Positions 52,471 to 62,130 of a stretch of DNA of 64,000 bases are shown in pieces (the first letter of the stretch is position 1; every line of letters begins with the position of its first letter). The stretch lies in assembly GCF_019749255.1 (NCBI RefSeq), contig NZ_JACWFH010000023.1, positions 20,642 to 84,641 on the forward strand. Direction: 5' to 3'. Below the pieces are notes generated by a model. That model was given only the letters and a program-made list of their open reading frames with translations. It made no database searches and was not told the DNA's origin. The position numbers and the translations under genes were made by a program. The stretch is from Mesobacillus maritimus (GTDB lineage Bacteria; Bacillota; Bacilli; Bacillales; Cytobacillaceae).

Positions 52471-53520
52471 TTAGTCCCTATCATACGCAGTCGGAGGTGA
52501 TTCCACCCACCCTTTTTCAATTAAAATATTCATGCCGTCGTCAACAAATAAGCCAATGCTCATAAGTGTTCTGCCATATAAGAAATTTAAATCTCTTCTT
52601 GCGGTAACCGCCATGGAGTTTCCGAATGACCTTATCTTCATGGCAAACATGTCCACTTTGTGGAAAAGCATGATTTTATCAGAAAAAGGTGGAAATGTAG
52701 TTGGTTGAACCAAATGGTCTAGATACCCCGGTGTTTGTATGTGTTCGGCATGCATTTTTTCTTTATATTGCTTTACCGCTTTATCCGTCATGTCTAACCC
52801 TCGTTTAAACAAAGCTTTTATCTTTTGATCCTGAACGCTCTGATGAAATCCCAATAATAATGCCATACTTGTTACGTTATTCTCAATGTTATCCCAAAGA
52901 TGAATGATTTCCATTGCTTGTAATGGGCGGACATCTCCTAAAAACCCATTTAAATAACTTTGTTGTTCTACTTTATCAATTCCATCTGGGATTGGGATGC
53001 TAGGGGGAACGTTAATGTATTTTTTTTCCGCCAGAACGCTATTAATTTGCCCTATAAAGACGGCCGTACATTCATTACAGTAAACAAAGAACTCCCTTAC
53101 ATCCTCTCGCATCATCAAGGGAACAGCTACAGCGTAAAGACTCATGCCTGCCTTAGCGGCATATTTTAAATAGTGCACGTAAAATTGATCTGCATATAAA
53201 CGGGGAGCACCTAGATTTACATCATCTTTCGTAAATCCAATTGGGATAGGAATATTTTCTTTTTCAAAAAATCCTTTTATCCTTTGCGTAAAATCCTTTG
53301 ATAAAGCTAAACCATTTTCCAAAAGATGCTTAACATCTTCGTCCTCGCAATGCTCTAGAAAATAACTTAAAATTTGAATCGACATACTGTTCCCCATATA
53401 AGTAGCCCATAGTTTCCCCATTTCAAAAGACGTAAAAGGCTGGGTCTCATCAAATATTTTCGGTTTTATATTTAGTGGTTTCAACACATTCATTGGATTT
53501 AAATTTTTATCGGTCGTCAT
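52471..53520 (-). CDS. DUF3231 protein, third copy
   Basis: A 349-residue protein of the same two-halved helical family as 18259 and 37911. Landmarks are FTSFEMGKLWATYMGNSMSIQILSYFLEHCEDEDVKHLLENGLALSKDF, PIPIGFTKDDVNLGAPRLYADQFYVHYLKYAAKAGMSLY, then RPLQAMEIIHLWDNIENNVTSMALLLGFHQSVQDQKIKALFKRG, FPPFSDKIMLFHKVDMFAM, and the C-terminal GWVESPPTAYDRD. ATG 53520 follows AAAAGGAG. It differs substantially in sequence from the 37911 copy, so the duplication is old. Function unknown, possibly spore-related. Confidence 0.87.
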   Translation of the reverse strand: MTTDKNLNPMNVLKPLNIKPKIFDETQPFTSFEMGKLWATYMGNSMSIQILSYFLEHCEDEDVKHLLENGLALSKDFTQRIKGFFEKENIPIPIGFTKDDVNLGAPRLYADQFYVHYLKYAAKAGMSLYAVAVPLMMREDVREFFVYCNECTAVFIGQINSVLAEKKYINVPPSIPIPDGIDKVEQQSYLNGFLGDVRPLQAMEIIHLWDNIENNVTSMALLLGFHQSVQDQKIKALFKRGLDMTDKAVKQYKEKMHAEHIQTPGYLDHLVQPTTFPPFSDKIMLFHKVDMFAMKIRSFGNSMAVTARRDLNFLYGRTLMSIGLFVDDGMNILIEKGWVESPPTAYDRD

Positions 53521-53743
53521 AACGAATCTCCTTTTCCCGCATTTCGCTTATGTTATCCAATCTGGAAAAATTTAATTCAAAACAGGTCTTTTTAATAGGT
53601 AAAACAAGATACCTGGACAACCAACAAAAATGAGAACCATTTTAACTGAACATCATCTTTATAGAACGTATTGCCTAGATGATTTATATTGAAAAATCGT
53701 GCATGCATTAACAAGTACGGGACCTAAAGCTCCCTTCTTGTAT

Positions 53744-54586
53744 CTACATTTCCATATTCCTAATCTTGTTAGGATTGTACATTTGTAGCCACTTTTCAGA
53801 CTGATGGATCATCCATTTGCCCATATCATCTAAAAACTCAAGTATTTCCCTCGGATTATCGACCGGGCTAATCGCATAGGTAACTGCTTGTTTCATATCT
53901 GGTTCTTTTTCAGGAAAATGTCGAGAAAAGACGTTATATGCGGGGTATAAGTCTCTTGTATATTTGCCTTCTTCCTCTATAACAAGTGCAAGCCCCGCCC
54001 TAACAATGATTTTCATAATCCATATACAACAATCCAAGATGTCCTCAGGATCGTCATTGTCACCAAGGTCCTCTTTTGCTTGTTGAATCTGTTTTTTAAG
54101 GTTCATAAGATGTTCATTCGCTAGCGTTTTATCTGGTTTATACATCGGCAAATGGCCACTGATATCTTCTCCATACACACATATACTATGGGTTTTGATC
54201 ATAAACGGTATGATAGAAAAGTGAGTTGTTTGTACTATATCTTCAATAAAATAGAAACTTAATTCCACTCCATTAATACAACTATATAGATTGTTTATAT
54301 CTTGCTCAGCCTCGTCTACCCATGATAAATCGATTTCATTGGGATGTTTATTCGTAATAGCGATTGTATCTAAATCTGAAACACTATTTATCCCTAATCC
54401 ACGAGGAATTGACCCTCTTATATAAATACTATGTAAGTCTTCTCTTAAATGGCTTTGGTACTTTTCTATCGCCGCTAAAATCACCTTGTTAAATTCTGGT
54501 TGAATATTCGTTAAGTTTGAATCATTTACTAGATATCCATTTGAATCGCTTAGACAAAAACGCCCAATTTCTTTCACTTGTGTCAA
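53744..54586 (-). CDS. Nucleotidyltransferase-domain protein
   Basis: A 280-residue protein. Its nucleotidyltransferase (Pol beta) motif is SIYIRGSIPRGLGINSVSDLDTIAI, with GS...SDLD giving the metal-binding aspartates. It is followed by a helical C-terminal part (LMNLKKQIQQAKEDLGDN..., CCIWIMKIIVRAGLALVIEEEGKYTRDLYPAYNVFSRHFPEKEP), as in aminoglycoside-nucleotidyltransferase-like or HEPN-linked proteins. Substrate unknown. Start ATG 54586 has a weak GGGGGAT site upstream. Confidence 0.82.
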   Translation of the reverse strand: MTQVKEIGRFCLSDSNGYLVNDSNLTNIQPEFNKVILAAIEKYQSHLREDLHSIYIRGSIPRGLGINSVSDLDTIAITNKHPNEIDLSWVDEAEQDINNLYSCINGVELSFYFIEDIVQTTHFSIIPFMIKTHSICVYGEDISGHLPMYKPDKTLANEHLMNLKKQIQQAKEDLGDNDDPEDILDCCIWIMKIIVRAGLALVIEEEGKYTRDLYPAYNVFSRHFPEKEPDMKQAVTYAISPVDNPREILEFLDDMGKWMIHQSEKWLQMYNPNKIRNMEM

Positions 54587-55102
54587 TACTATCCCCCCTT
54601 CTCAATCATGTATGAACCAGCCCCCTGTGTTCAACAAATAAAAACCGCAAAGCGATCGGAAGGTAAAGGGTTTTTGAAGTAATTCCAGAAGTTTTACTTT
54701 AAAGCTTTATCTCCCTCCGCTCCAACCTTCCATTTCGTTTCATATAAATCACTCCAACCTGGTTAGCTCATCTCCATCCTTGAAGAAGCGACTTTAAATC
54801 TTTTCTTCTTACATTGTGGTATCTAGATTCGTTTTATAAAAATAGCTTTCAAAAACCTTTTATCATGTTAACCAACACCCTAAGCTTTATGGGTGTTGTT
54901 CTTTTTTCCCGAGGGATCATAATGTTAGAGCGTATAAATGTTTCCTAATAAAAATGAGTGCCAAATTGATAATGGAATTTGGCACTCATTTTTTATGTAT
55001 TTATGATGTGTGGACCCAATAGGACAGAGGGACAGGTACCTCGTCCTAAAACGATGTATTTTCGCCTCTAGCCCTCGGGATAATGGACTTGTTCCCGTGT
55101 CC
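54587..55102. other. Intergenic region with two terminators
   Basis: No gene seen. It contains a CAACACCC/GGGTGTTG hairpin with TTCTTTTTT (54880-54912, plus strand), a very strong AATGAGTGCCAAATT / AATTTGGCACTCATT hairpin with flanking T and A runs (54953-54995), and a GGACAGAGGGACAGGTACC-type repeat at 55021-55047. Confidence 0.6.
54953..54995. terminator. Strong bidirectional terminator downstream of the PAS-GGDEF gene
   Basis: A 15-bp perfect stem (AATGAGTGCCAAATT) with an 8-base loop, followed by TTTTTTAT on the plus strand and A/T-rich DNA on the minus strand. Confidence 0.85.
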
Positions 55103-56347
55103 TTATTGATCATAAATCTTAAAGACTGTGTTGATTTTCTTGGCATGATACATGGCTATATCTGCATGTCGAAGGAGCAGATCCATCTCTACTCCATGAT
55201 CAGGATAAAAAACAACTCCAATACTGGTTGTTATTTGGACGATGGTATTAGCAACATAAATCGGTTGCTTAATGACCTCCGCAATATTGTTCGCTATTTC
55301 TGCTATTTCTTGGTCATTTTTATGTCCAGGCAAAACAATCGCAAATTCATCTCCGCCTAATCGGTAAACTAAACCATTCGAACCGAGAACTCCACTTAAT
55401 CGAGCTGTAACTTTTATAAGGGCAACATCACCAGCTTGATGGCCATAAGAATCATTCACTGTTTTTAGCCCATGCAAATCTAAATACATAATCGTAAAAG
55501 TGGTGTCTTTGTTGATTTCCTCTTCTAAGTCGATTTGGAATTTAAGGCGGTTAGGCAAATCCGTCAAGGTATCATGATACGCTCGATATCGTATTAAATC
55601 CTCTTCCTTCTTTCTCTCCGTAACATCCCGAAAAACGACTTGAACAGCACTATGACCATTCAATTGAATCGGTAATCCAATCACTTCAGCATCGATTTCC
55701 TGACCATCAAACCGAATAAGCTTAATATAGATAGATGGAGCAATCTGGTTATGTTTTTCTATGCTTTCAATTCGTCTTGAAACAAGCCTTCTATCATCGA
55801 AATGAACAAATGAATGAATGTGTACCCCCAGAAGATCTTTTGTTTCTTGGAATCCCAATAATTCTATAGCTGTTGAGTTGGCATATTGAATCATGCCTTT
55901 TTGGTGTACCAAGATCCCTAACGGTGAATGTTCCACTAAGCGTCGATAACGCTCTTCACTTTCGGTTAAATGGAGCTTCAATCGTATACTTTCCGTAATA
56001 TCTTGAATTTGGGCAATAAGATATAAGGATTTATCTCCTTCTCGAACGATGGAAACGGAGAGCAAAGCCCAAACAAGGTTTCCGCTTTTATGAAGATACC
56101 TTTTTTCCATTTCATAAAAATCTTTTTTCCCCTTAACCAATTGCTCAACCTGACTGATATCTGCTTCCAGATCATCTGGATAAGTTATATCTTGAAACGT
56201 CATCGATAGAAACTCTTTTTCAGTATAGCCAGTAATTTTGGTTAACGCTGGGTTTACTTTAAGCCAATTTCCTTCTAATGAAACTAAAGCCATTCCAATA
56301 GGAGAATAAAAAAAGGCCTGCTCAAATCGATTAATAAAATTTAACAT
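55103..56347 (-). CDS. PAS-PAS-GGDEF diguanylate cyclase
   Basis: A 414-residue cytosolic protein without membrane helices. PAS 1 (about 8-120) is FYSPIGMALVSLEGNWLKVNPALTKITGYTEKEFLSMTFQDITYPDD. PAS 2 (about 130-245) is LVEHSPLGILVHQKGMIQYANSTAIELLGFQETKDLLGVHIHSFVHFDD. The GGDEF domain (about 255-412) has an intact RLGGDEFAIVLPG site and HDTLTDLPNRLKF. It lacks an EAL domain and an obvious RxxD inhibitory site. It should make c-di-GMP in response to a small molecule or redox signal sensed by the PAS domains. Monocistronic. Confidence 0.93.
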   Translation of the reverse strand: MLNFINRFEQAFFYSPIGMALVSLEGNWLKVNPALTKITGYTEKEFLSMTFQDITYPDDLEADISQVEQLVKGKKDFYEMEKRYLHKSGNLVWALLSVSIVREGDKSLYLIAQIQDITESIRLKLHLTESEERYRRLVEHSPLGILVHQKGMIQYANSTAIELLGFQETKDLLGVHIHSFVHFDDRRLVSRRIESIEKHNQIAPSIYIKLIRFDGQEIDAEVIGLPIQLNGHSAVQVVFRDVTERKKEEDLIRYRAYHDTLTDLPNRLKFQIDLEEEINKDTTFTIMYLDLHGLKTVNDSYGHQAGDVALIKVTARLSGVLGSNGLVYRLGGDEFAIVLPGHKNDQEIAEIANNIAEVIKQPIYVANTIVQITTSIGVVFYPDHGVEMDLLLRHADIAMYHAKKINTVFKIYDQ

Positions 56348-56562
56348 AATGCTCCCTCAAATTGTATATTTCACGATGATTTATATAAAAGGATGATTTG
56401 CGGAACGTTTTCTTCATTTAGCATCTAGCCTGCTGCATGAAAACGCTTTTATACACAAATCTTTTTCTTTCAATATTATGCAATTAATAATATGTCTTGT
56501 CTATTATAAATCGATTCTTTTCCCCTTTTTCTTAATCCGTTCTGGCAGTTAGAAAGGTTCGC

Positions 56563-56690
56563 TTAATATGGTCGTTGAAACCGTAATTATGGAGGTTTTC
56601 TGGTACAAACCCGCTTCATGGGGGCGATGGAACCGTAATCGAAGTGGGAATCTGGTACAAACCCGCCTCACAGGGTCGATGAACCTGAAA
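56563..56690. repeat. 52-bp tandem repeat, left array (minus orientation)
   Basis: About 2.3 units of 52 bp. CTGGTACAAACCCGC recurs at 56600 and 56652. Read on the minus strand, the unit begins GGTTCCATCGCCCCCATGAA and goes on GCGGGTTTG, matching the right array at 62343-62525. Only the first 30 bases of the unit are highly conserved. Confidence 0.75.
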
Positions 56691-56839
56691 TACATGGAAA
56701 AGAAATTACCTTATCAACAAATTCCATGTCTAATTTTCGCAGAAAAATTTTTAATTGAGAGGCTTCTTTATCCTGCATCATAACAGGGATAACCCTACAA
56801 AACCGCCGACAAATATCGACATAAATCTAGATAAGTTTC

Positions 56840-56855
56840 ATTCAAACGGTTGCAA
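56840..56855 (+). promoter_or_regulatory. Candidate cre (CcpA) site of the gnt operon
   Basis: ATTCAAACGGTTGCAA matches the catabolite-responsive consensus at most positions (CG centre, TTGCA right arm). It overlaps the -35 (TTGCAA, 56850-56855), fitting repression by CcpA in glucose. Confidence 0.6.
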
Positions 56856-56879
56856 ACATTTTAAAATGTATACTATAAT
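56850..56879 (+). promoter_or_regulatory. Sigma-A promoter of the gnt operon
   Basis: TTGCAA, 18 bases, TATAAT at 56874-56879. The transcription start would lie inside the GntR operator. Confidence 0.75.
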
Positions 56880-56895
56880 ACTTGTATACAAGTAT
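56878..56895 (+). promoter_or_regulatory. GntR operator
   Basis: ATACTTGTATACAAGTAT, a perfect 18-bp palindrome identical to the operator known for B. subtilis GntR. It overlaps the start of transcription, so GntR blocks initiation until gluconate binds. Confidence 0.9.
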
Positions 56896-56918
56896 ACCTA
56901 AACTTTGGTGAAGGTGGT

Positions 56919-57650
56919 TTGATTGAATTAATGGAATTTCTTTATCCTGAAAAGTGGCTTTCCAAAGCTTCCACTGGAGAGCGAATCGCCTCCGAGCTTA
57001 GAATGCGCATTATCTCTGGTCTAATTGAAAGCGGTGCCACCCTTTCTGAAAACAAATTGGCTGCAGATTTTAACGTGAGTCGCTCTCCCGTTCGTGAAGC
57101 AATCAAAATATTGGCTTCTGAGAATATGATTCGCTTAGAAAGAATGGGTGCAGTGGTTATTGGATTAACCGAAAAAGAAATATCAGAACTATATGATGTG
57201 CGGTTACTGATTGAAACGTTTGTATTTGAACGGCTTGTAGCCATGGATACAAATGAGTTAGTAAATGACCTTCATAAAAGACTTGAAATCATGGAAATCG
57301 CGATCAAATATCATGATGCCGATGAGTTTTCCTATCAAGATGTTTTATTTCATGAAACGATTATTCGTACAAGTCAGCACTCCTATATTCTGATGATCTG
57401 GAACAATTTAAAACCAGTAATGGAAAGCCTTATTCTCCTATCAATGCGTGTGCGTTTCAATGAAAAGTATGAAGACTTTACACGTATTTTGAATAATCAC
57501 AAGCTATATATTGAAGCCATTAATCAAAAAGATCGAAACCTCATGATTGAGTCTTTACACAAAAACTTTGACGATGTTCAAGGCCAAGTGGATGACCTTT
57601 GGAGGTCACAACAAGTGCTAACAAAAGGAGTCGTGCAAGAAAATGAGTAA
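56919..57650 (+). CDS. gntR: Gluconate operon repressor GntR
   Basis: A 243-residue GntR/FadR-subfamily regulator. The winged HTH (about 18-80) reads ERIASELRMRIISGLIESGATLSENKLAADFNVSRSPVREAIKILASENMIRLERMGAVVIGL. The FCD effector domain follows, with DVRLLIETFVFERLV and FHETIIRTSQHSYILMIWNNLKPVMESLILLSMRVRF. It matches B. subtilis GntR throughout and in length. TTG 56919 gives the same N-terminal length (12 residues to LYPEKW); ATG 56931 is an alternative. It represses the gnt operon and is released by gluconate. Its stop overlaps the gntK start. Confidence 0.96.
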   Translation: MIELMEFLYPEKWLSKASTGERIASELRMRIISGLIESGATLSENKLAADFNVSRSPVREAIKILASENMIRLERMGAVVIGLTEKEISELYDVRLLIETFVFERLVAMDTNELVNDLHKRLEIMEIAIKYHDADEFSYQDVLFHETIIRTSQHSYILMIWNNLKPVMESLILLSMRVRFNEKYEDFTRILNNHKLYIEAINQKDRNLMIESLHKNFDDVQGQVDDLWRSQQVLTKGVVQENE

Positions 57651-59187
57651 CTATATGTTAGGCATAGACATTGGTACAACCAGTACGAAAGCGGTGTTAT
57701 TTACCGACAAGGGTGATGTCATCCATACAGAGAATATTGGCTACCCTCTGTATACCCCGGATGTAACCACAGCTGAACAAGACCCTGAAGAGATTTTCCA
57801 GGCTGTCTTACAAGCTGTCTCATCGATTACGAAACATCATTCTGAAAAAGCCATTTCATTTGTTTCCTTTAGTAGTGCAATGCACAGCGTAATTGCCATG
57901 GATGAAAATGACCAGCCGCTGACAAATTGTATTACTTGGGCAGATAATCGCAGTGAAGCATGGGCACATACAATTAAAACGGAATTGAACGGGCATGAAA
58001 TTTACAAAAGAACGGGAACGCCTATTCACCCTATGTCTCCATTATGTAAGATTGCCTGGATTGTGAATGATCGTCCTGAGATTGCTACTCACGCTAAAAA
58101 GTATATCGGGATGAAAGAATATATTTTTAAAAAGCTCTTTAATCAATATGTTGTCGATTATTCCCTTGCCTCATGCATGGGGATGATGAACTTAAAAAAC
58201 TTAGAATGGGATGAAGAGGCCCTAGAAGTTGCGGGTGTCACACGAGATCAATTATCTGAGCTCGTCCCGACAACCAAAATTTTCACCGACTGTGACCCTG
58301 TTTTAGCCAAAAAGATGGGCATTAGCCCTGACACTCCTTTTGTTATTGGAGCAAGTGATGGTGTCCTTTCAAATTTAGGTGTGAACGCAATCCACAAAGG
58401 TGAAATTGCCGTCACAATTGGGACAAGCGGTGCCATTCGTACCATTATTGACCAACCGCAAACCGATGAAAAAGGAAGAATCTTTTGCTATGCGTTAACA
58501 GAAAATCACTGGGTCATTGGTGGTCCAGTAAACAATGGTGGAATGGTCCTCCGTTGGATTCGTGATGAATTTGCTTCATCAGAGGTTGAAACAGCGAAAA
58601 GACTTGGCATTGACCCGTATGAAGTATTAACGAAGATCGCTGATCGGGTAAGACCTGGTTCTGATGGATTGTTATTTCATCCTTATCTCTCTGGAGAACG
58701 TGCGCCATTATGGAATCCAGACGTCCGCGGCTCCTTTTTCGGCTTAACCTTGTCACATAAAAAAGAGCACATGATTCGTGCTGCACTAGAAGGTGTGATT
58801 TACAACCTATATACCGTGTTTTTAGCTTTAACTGAATGCATGGACGGCCCTGTAACCCGGATTCAAGCGACTGGAGGATTCGCAAGGTCGGATGTTTGGC
58901 GGCAAATGATGTCCGATATATTTGAATCGGAAGTGATCGTTCCAGAAAGCTATGAGAGTTCGTGTCTCGGTGCTTGTATTTTAGGGTTATATGCCACTGG
59001 AAAAATTGATTCATTTGAAGTCGTATCTGAAATGATAGGCAGTACTTACAAACACACACCTAATGAAAAGGCAGTAACCGCTTATCGGAAACTCCTTCCG
59101 ATCTTTATTAACCTATCTAGAGTACTAGAAAACGAATATAGCCAGATTGCGCATTATCAAAGAAGCATTATTAACAAAGACAACTAG
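57643..59187 (+). CDS. gntK: Gluconokinase GntK (FGGY family)
   Basis: A 514-residue FGGY kinase that phosphorylates gluconate to 6-phosphogluconate with ATP. The N-terminal phosphate loop is MLGIDIGTTSTKAVLFTDKGD; the ATP/sugar signature regions include ITWADNRSEAWA, VTIGTSGAIRTI and VTRIQATGGFARSDVWRQMMSDIF. Length and sequence fit B. subtilis GntK. It overlaps gntR by eight bases and is followed 21 bp later by the gluconate permease. ATG 57643 follows AAAGGAG. Confidence 0.96.
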   Translation: MSNYMLGIDIGTTSTKAVLFTDKGDVIHTENIGYPLYTPDVTTAEQDPEEIFQAVLQAVSSITKHHSEKAISFVSFSSAMHSVIAMDENDQPLTNCITWADNRSEAWAHTIKTELNGHEIYKRTGTPIHPMSPLCKIAWIVNDRPEIATHAKKYIGMKEYIFKKLFNQYVVDYSLASCMGMMNLKNLEWDEEALEVAGVTRDQLSELVPTTKIFTDCDPVLAKKMGISPDTPFVIGASDGVLSNLGVNAIHKGEIAVTIGTSGAIRTIIDQPQTDEKGRIFCYALTENHWVIGGPVNNGGMVLRWIRDEFASSEVETAKRLGIDPYEVLTKIADRVRPGSDGLLFHPYLSGERAPLWNPDVRGSFFGLTLSHKKEHMIRAALEGVIYNLYTVFLALTECMDGPVTRIQATGGFARSDVWRQMMSDIFESEVIVPESYESSCLGACILGLYATGKIDSFEVVSEMIGSTYKHTPNEKAVTAYRKLLPIFINLSRVLENEYSQIAHYQRSIINKDN

Positions 59188-59208
59188 ACAAACATTGGGG
59201 GAATTACA

Positions 59209-60555
59209 ATGCCGTTAATCATTGTAGCAATTGGTATTTTAGCTTTATTACTTTTAATCATGGGTCTTAAACTAAACACGTTTATTTCCTTAATCGTCGT
59301 TTCATTCGGTGTAGCTTTAGCACTTGGAATGCCACTGAATGGAATTGTTGGAACAATTGAAGCCGGATTAGGTGGAACACTTGGTCACTTAGCATTAATC
59401 TTTGGTCTTGGGGCAATGCTAGGAAAGTTAATTGCAGATTCAGGCGGCGCGCAGCGTATCGCCATGACCCTCGTGAAGAAATTTGGCGAAAAAAATATTC
59501 AGTGGGCAGTCGTTGCTGCTTCATTCATTATCGGGATCGCTCTCTTCTTTGAAGTAGGTTTAGTGTTATTAATTCCAATCGTTTTTGCAATTTCAAAAGA
59601 ATTAAAAGTTTCTGTCCTATATCTCGGTATTCCAATGACAGCGGCTTTATCCGTTACACACGGTTTCTTGCCACCACATCCAGGACCTACCGTTATTGCT
59701 GGTGAATATGGAGCAAACATTGGTGAAGTGCTTCTTTATGGTTTTATTGTTTCAATTCCAACCGTATTTTTAGCAGGGCCAGTTTTCACGAAAATCGCTA
59801 AAAAGTTAGTGCCTGCTTCCTTTACGAAAACTGGGAGTATTGCTTCTTTAGGTGAACAAAAAACGTTTAAACTTGAAGACACCCCTGGTTTTGGAATCAG
59901 TGTTTTTACCGCATTACTTCCTGTTATTTTAATGTCATTCGCGACGATTATTACATTATTGCAAAAAACAATGGGATTTGACGATAATGCCTTGCTAGCG
60001 GCGATTCGCTTTATTGGTGAAGCTGGTACAGCCATGTTAATTTCCTTATTAGTGGCTATTTATACAATGGGAATCGCTAGAAAAATTCCGATCAACACTG
60101 TGATGGCATCTTGTACAACGGCTATCACACATATTGGCATGATGCTGTTAATCATTGGTGGAGGCGGAGCTTTCAAACAAGTTTTAATTGATGGCGGTGT
60201 AGGCGATTATGTAGCGAATTTATTCGAAGGAACCTCTTTATCTCCTATCCTACTTGCTTGGATTATCGCTGCAATCCTACGTATTTCCTTAGGTTCTGCA
60301 ACGGTTGCCGCTTTAACAACTGCTGGTTTAGTCATTCCGATGTTAGGACAATCTGACGTAAATCTTGCTTTAGTTGTTCTTTCAACTGGTGCAGGTAGTT
60401 TAATCGCTTCTCACGTAAACGATGCAGGATTCTGGATGTTCAAAGAGTATTTTGGTTTAAGCATGAAAGAAACCTTTGCAACATGGACTTTACTAGAGAC
60501 AATTATTTCCGTTGCTGGATTAGGATTTATTTTATTGCTAAGCTTATTTGTATAA
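59209..60555 (+). CDS. gntP: Gluconate:H+ symporter GntP
   Basis: A 448-residue membrane protein of the GntP family with about 12-14 helices, importing gluconate with protons. Landmarks are GLGAMLGKLIADSGGAQRIAMTLVKKFGEKNIQWAV, ALFFEVGLVLLIPIVFAISKELKVSVLYLGIPMTAALSVTHGFLPPHPGPTVIAGEYGANIG and LRISLGSATVAALTTAGLVIPML, the last being characteristic. It follows gntK by 21 bp with GGGGG as the ribosome binding site. The order gntR-gntK-gntP-gntZ equals the B. subtilis gnt operon. Confidence 0.96.
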   Translation: MPLIIVAIGILALLLLIMGLKLNTFISLIVVSFGVALALGMPLNGIVGTIEAGLGGTLGHLALIFGLGAMLGKLIADSGGAQRIAMTLVKKFGEKNIQWAVVAASFIIGIALFFEVGLVLLIPIVFAISKELKVSVLYLGIPMTAALSVTHGFLPPHPGPTVIAGEYGANIGEVLLYGFIVSIPTVFLAGPVFTKIAKKLVPASFTKTGSIASLGEQKTFKLEDTPGFGISVFTALLPVILMSFATIITLLQKTMGFDDNALLAAIRFIGEAGTAMLISLLVAIYTMGIARKIPINTVMASCTTAITHIGMMLLIIGGGGAFKQVLIDGGVGDYVANLFEGTSLSPILLAWIIAAILRISLGSATVAALTTAGLVIPMLGQSDVNLALVVLSTGAGSLIASHVNDAGFWMFKEYFGLSMKETFATWTLLETIISVAGLGFILLLSLFV

Positions 60556-60572
60556 ATTATATAAGGAGCAGT

Positions 60573-60607
60573 AAATCATCACTTTTGGTGATGGTTTTTC
60601 TGCTCCA
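60573..60607 (+). terminator. Weak hairpin between gntP and gntZ
   Basis: ATCAC/GTGAT stem followed by GGTTTTTC, within an outer GGAGCAG/CTGCTCC pair. It may attenuate or process the message before gntZ. Confidence 0.5.
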
Positions 60608-60638
60608 TTCAACTTAATTTTTATTGGAGGAAGAATAA

Positions 60639-62042
60639 ATGAATCATTCAATTGGTGTTATTGGTTTAGGCGTAATGGGCAGAAATATTGCCTTAAATAT
60701 GGCGAATAAAGGTGAAAATGTAGCTGTTTATAATTACACAAGAGATTTAACAGATCAACTTGTCGAGAAATTAGATGGGCAAACCATCTCCCCCTATTAT
60801 GAAATAAAGGATTTTGTTCAGTCTTTGGCCACTCCAAGGAAGATCTTCCTTATGGTTACAGCAGGTAAAGCCGTCGACTCGGTTATCTCTTCATTAATCC
60901 CTCATTTAGAAACTGGTGATATCATCATGGATGGTGGAAATTCTCATTATGAAGATACAGAACGTAGATATCATGACTTGAAGGAAAATGGAATTGGGTA
61001 TTTAGGAATTGGGATTTCTGGCGGTGAAGTTGGGGCATTAAACGGACCTTCCATCATGCCTGGTGGCGATAAGGATGTCTATGATCAAGTTGCACCTATC
61101 CTCACAAAAATCGCTGCACAAGTAAATGGTGAGCCTTGCTGTACGTACATTGGTCCAAAAGGAGCTGGCCATTTTGTCAAAATGGTACATAACGGCATTG
61201 AGTATGCGGATATGCAACTAATTGCTGAAGCCTATACTTTTTTAAGAGAAAAGCTTCAGTTACCTGTTGATGAAATTGCTGACATCTTTGAAACATGGAA
61301 TCAAGGCGAGCTTAAGAGCTATTTAATCGAAATTACAGCTGAGATTTTACGTAAAAAAGATGATAAAACAGGCTTGCCTTTAATCGACGTCATCTTAGAC
61401 AAAGCAGGACAAAAAGGCACAGGAAAATGGACAAGTATTCAAGCCATTGATAACGGAATTCCTACATCCATTATTACAGAGTCCTTGTTCGCTCGTTATA
61501 TTTCCGCATTAAAAGAGGAACGAGTAGTTGCAGAAAAAATCCTAACTGGTCCAACTATGGAACAATCTAATTTGGATAAAAATGAATGGATTGATCACAT
61601 TAGACAAGCATTATATATGGGAAAGGTTTGTGCCTATGCACAAGGATTTACTCAATATAAAATGACTTCTGAGCTATTTGAGTGGAATCTACCATTGAAG
61701 GATATCGCCCTAATTTTCCGCGGCGGTTGTATCATCCGTGCAGAATTTTTAAATGTAATCAGCGAAGCCTACCAAGAACAATCTGATTTAGCGAATTTAT
61801 TAATTTCTCCTTATTTTGCTGAGAAAATTCAAAGCTATCAAGAAGGCTTGCGTAAAGTGGTTATTGAAGGAATTCAATCAGGAATCACATTCCCATGTTT
61901 AAGTGCTTCCCTCACTTATTTTGATAGTTACCGTAAAGGCATTTCCAATGCTAACCTATTACAAGCACAACGTGATTATTTTGGAGCTCATACGTATGAA
62001 CGCAGAGATGTTGAGGGAGTTTTCCATACAAACTGGCAGTAA
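60639..62042 (+). CDS. gntZ: 6-phosphogluconate dehydrogenase, decarboxylating (GntZ)
   Basis: A 467-residue enzyme that converts 6-phosphogluconate to ribulose-5-phosphate and CO2. The NAD(P) fold starts HSIGVIGLGVMGRNIALNMANKG. The catalytic region contains GISGGEVGALNGPSIMPGG, then GPKGAGHFVKMVHNGIEYADMQLIAE (the Lys-His-Asn set), and the C-terminal helical domain with KAGQKGTGKWTSIQAID. It matches the gnt-operon-encoded B. subtilis GntZ in length and order. ATG 60639 follows TTGGAGGAAG. It is the last gene of the operon, before a terminator. Confidence 0.95.
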   Translation: MNHSIGVIGLGVMGRNIALNMANKGENVAVYNYTRDLTDQLVEKLDGQTISPYYEIKDFVQSLATPRKIFLMVTAGKAVDSVISSLIPHLETGDIIMDGGNSHYEDTERRYHDLKENGIGYLGIGISGGEVGALNGPSIMPGGDKDVYDQVAPILTKIAAQVNGEPCCTYIGPKGAGHFVKMVHNGIEYADMQLIAEAYTFLREKLQLPVDEIADIFETWNQGELKSYLIEITAEILRKKDDKTGLPLIDVILDKAGQKGTGKWTSIQAIDNGIPTSIITESLFARYISALKEERVVAEKILTGPTMEQSNLDKNEWIDHIRQALYMGKVCAYAQGFTQYKMTSELFEWNLPLKDIALIFRGGCIIRAEFLNVISEAYQEQSDLANLLISPYFAEKIQSYQEGLRKVVIEGIQSGITFPCLSASLTYFDSYRKGISNANLLQAQRDYFGAHTYERRDVEGVFHTNWQ

Positions 62043-62074
62043 TCTGGTAAGGACAGTGTACTGATTTATTTATA

Positions 62075-62130
62075 AAAGCTGAAGTATACATTGGTGATTG
62101 TATCGCCAAGTATATTTCAGCTTTTTTCAT
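62075..62130 (+). terminator. Terminator of the gnt operon
   Basis: AAAAGCTGAA.. and ..TTCAGCTTTTTT form the outer stem, with an extended, imperfect inner stem around TTGGTGATTGTATCGCCAA. Confidence 0.85.

Noticed and set aside
55021..55047. Transposon inverted repeat next to the PAS-GGDEF gene
   Set aside because: It matches the short GGGACA hairpin family and no transposase or paired end is present.
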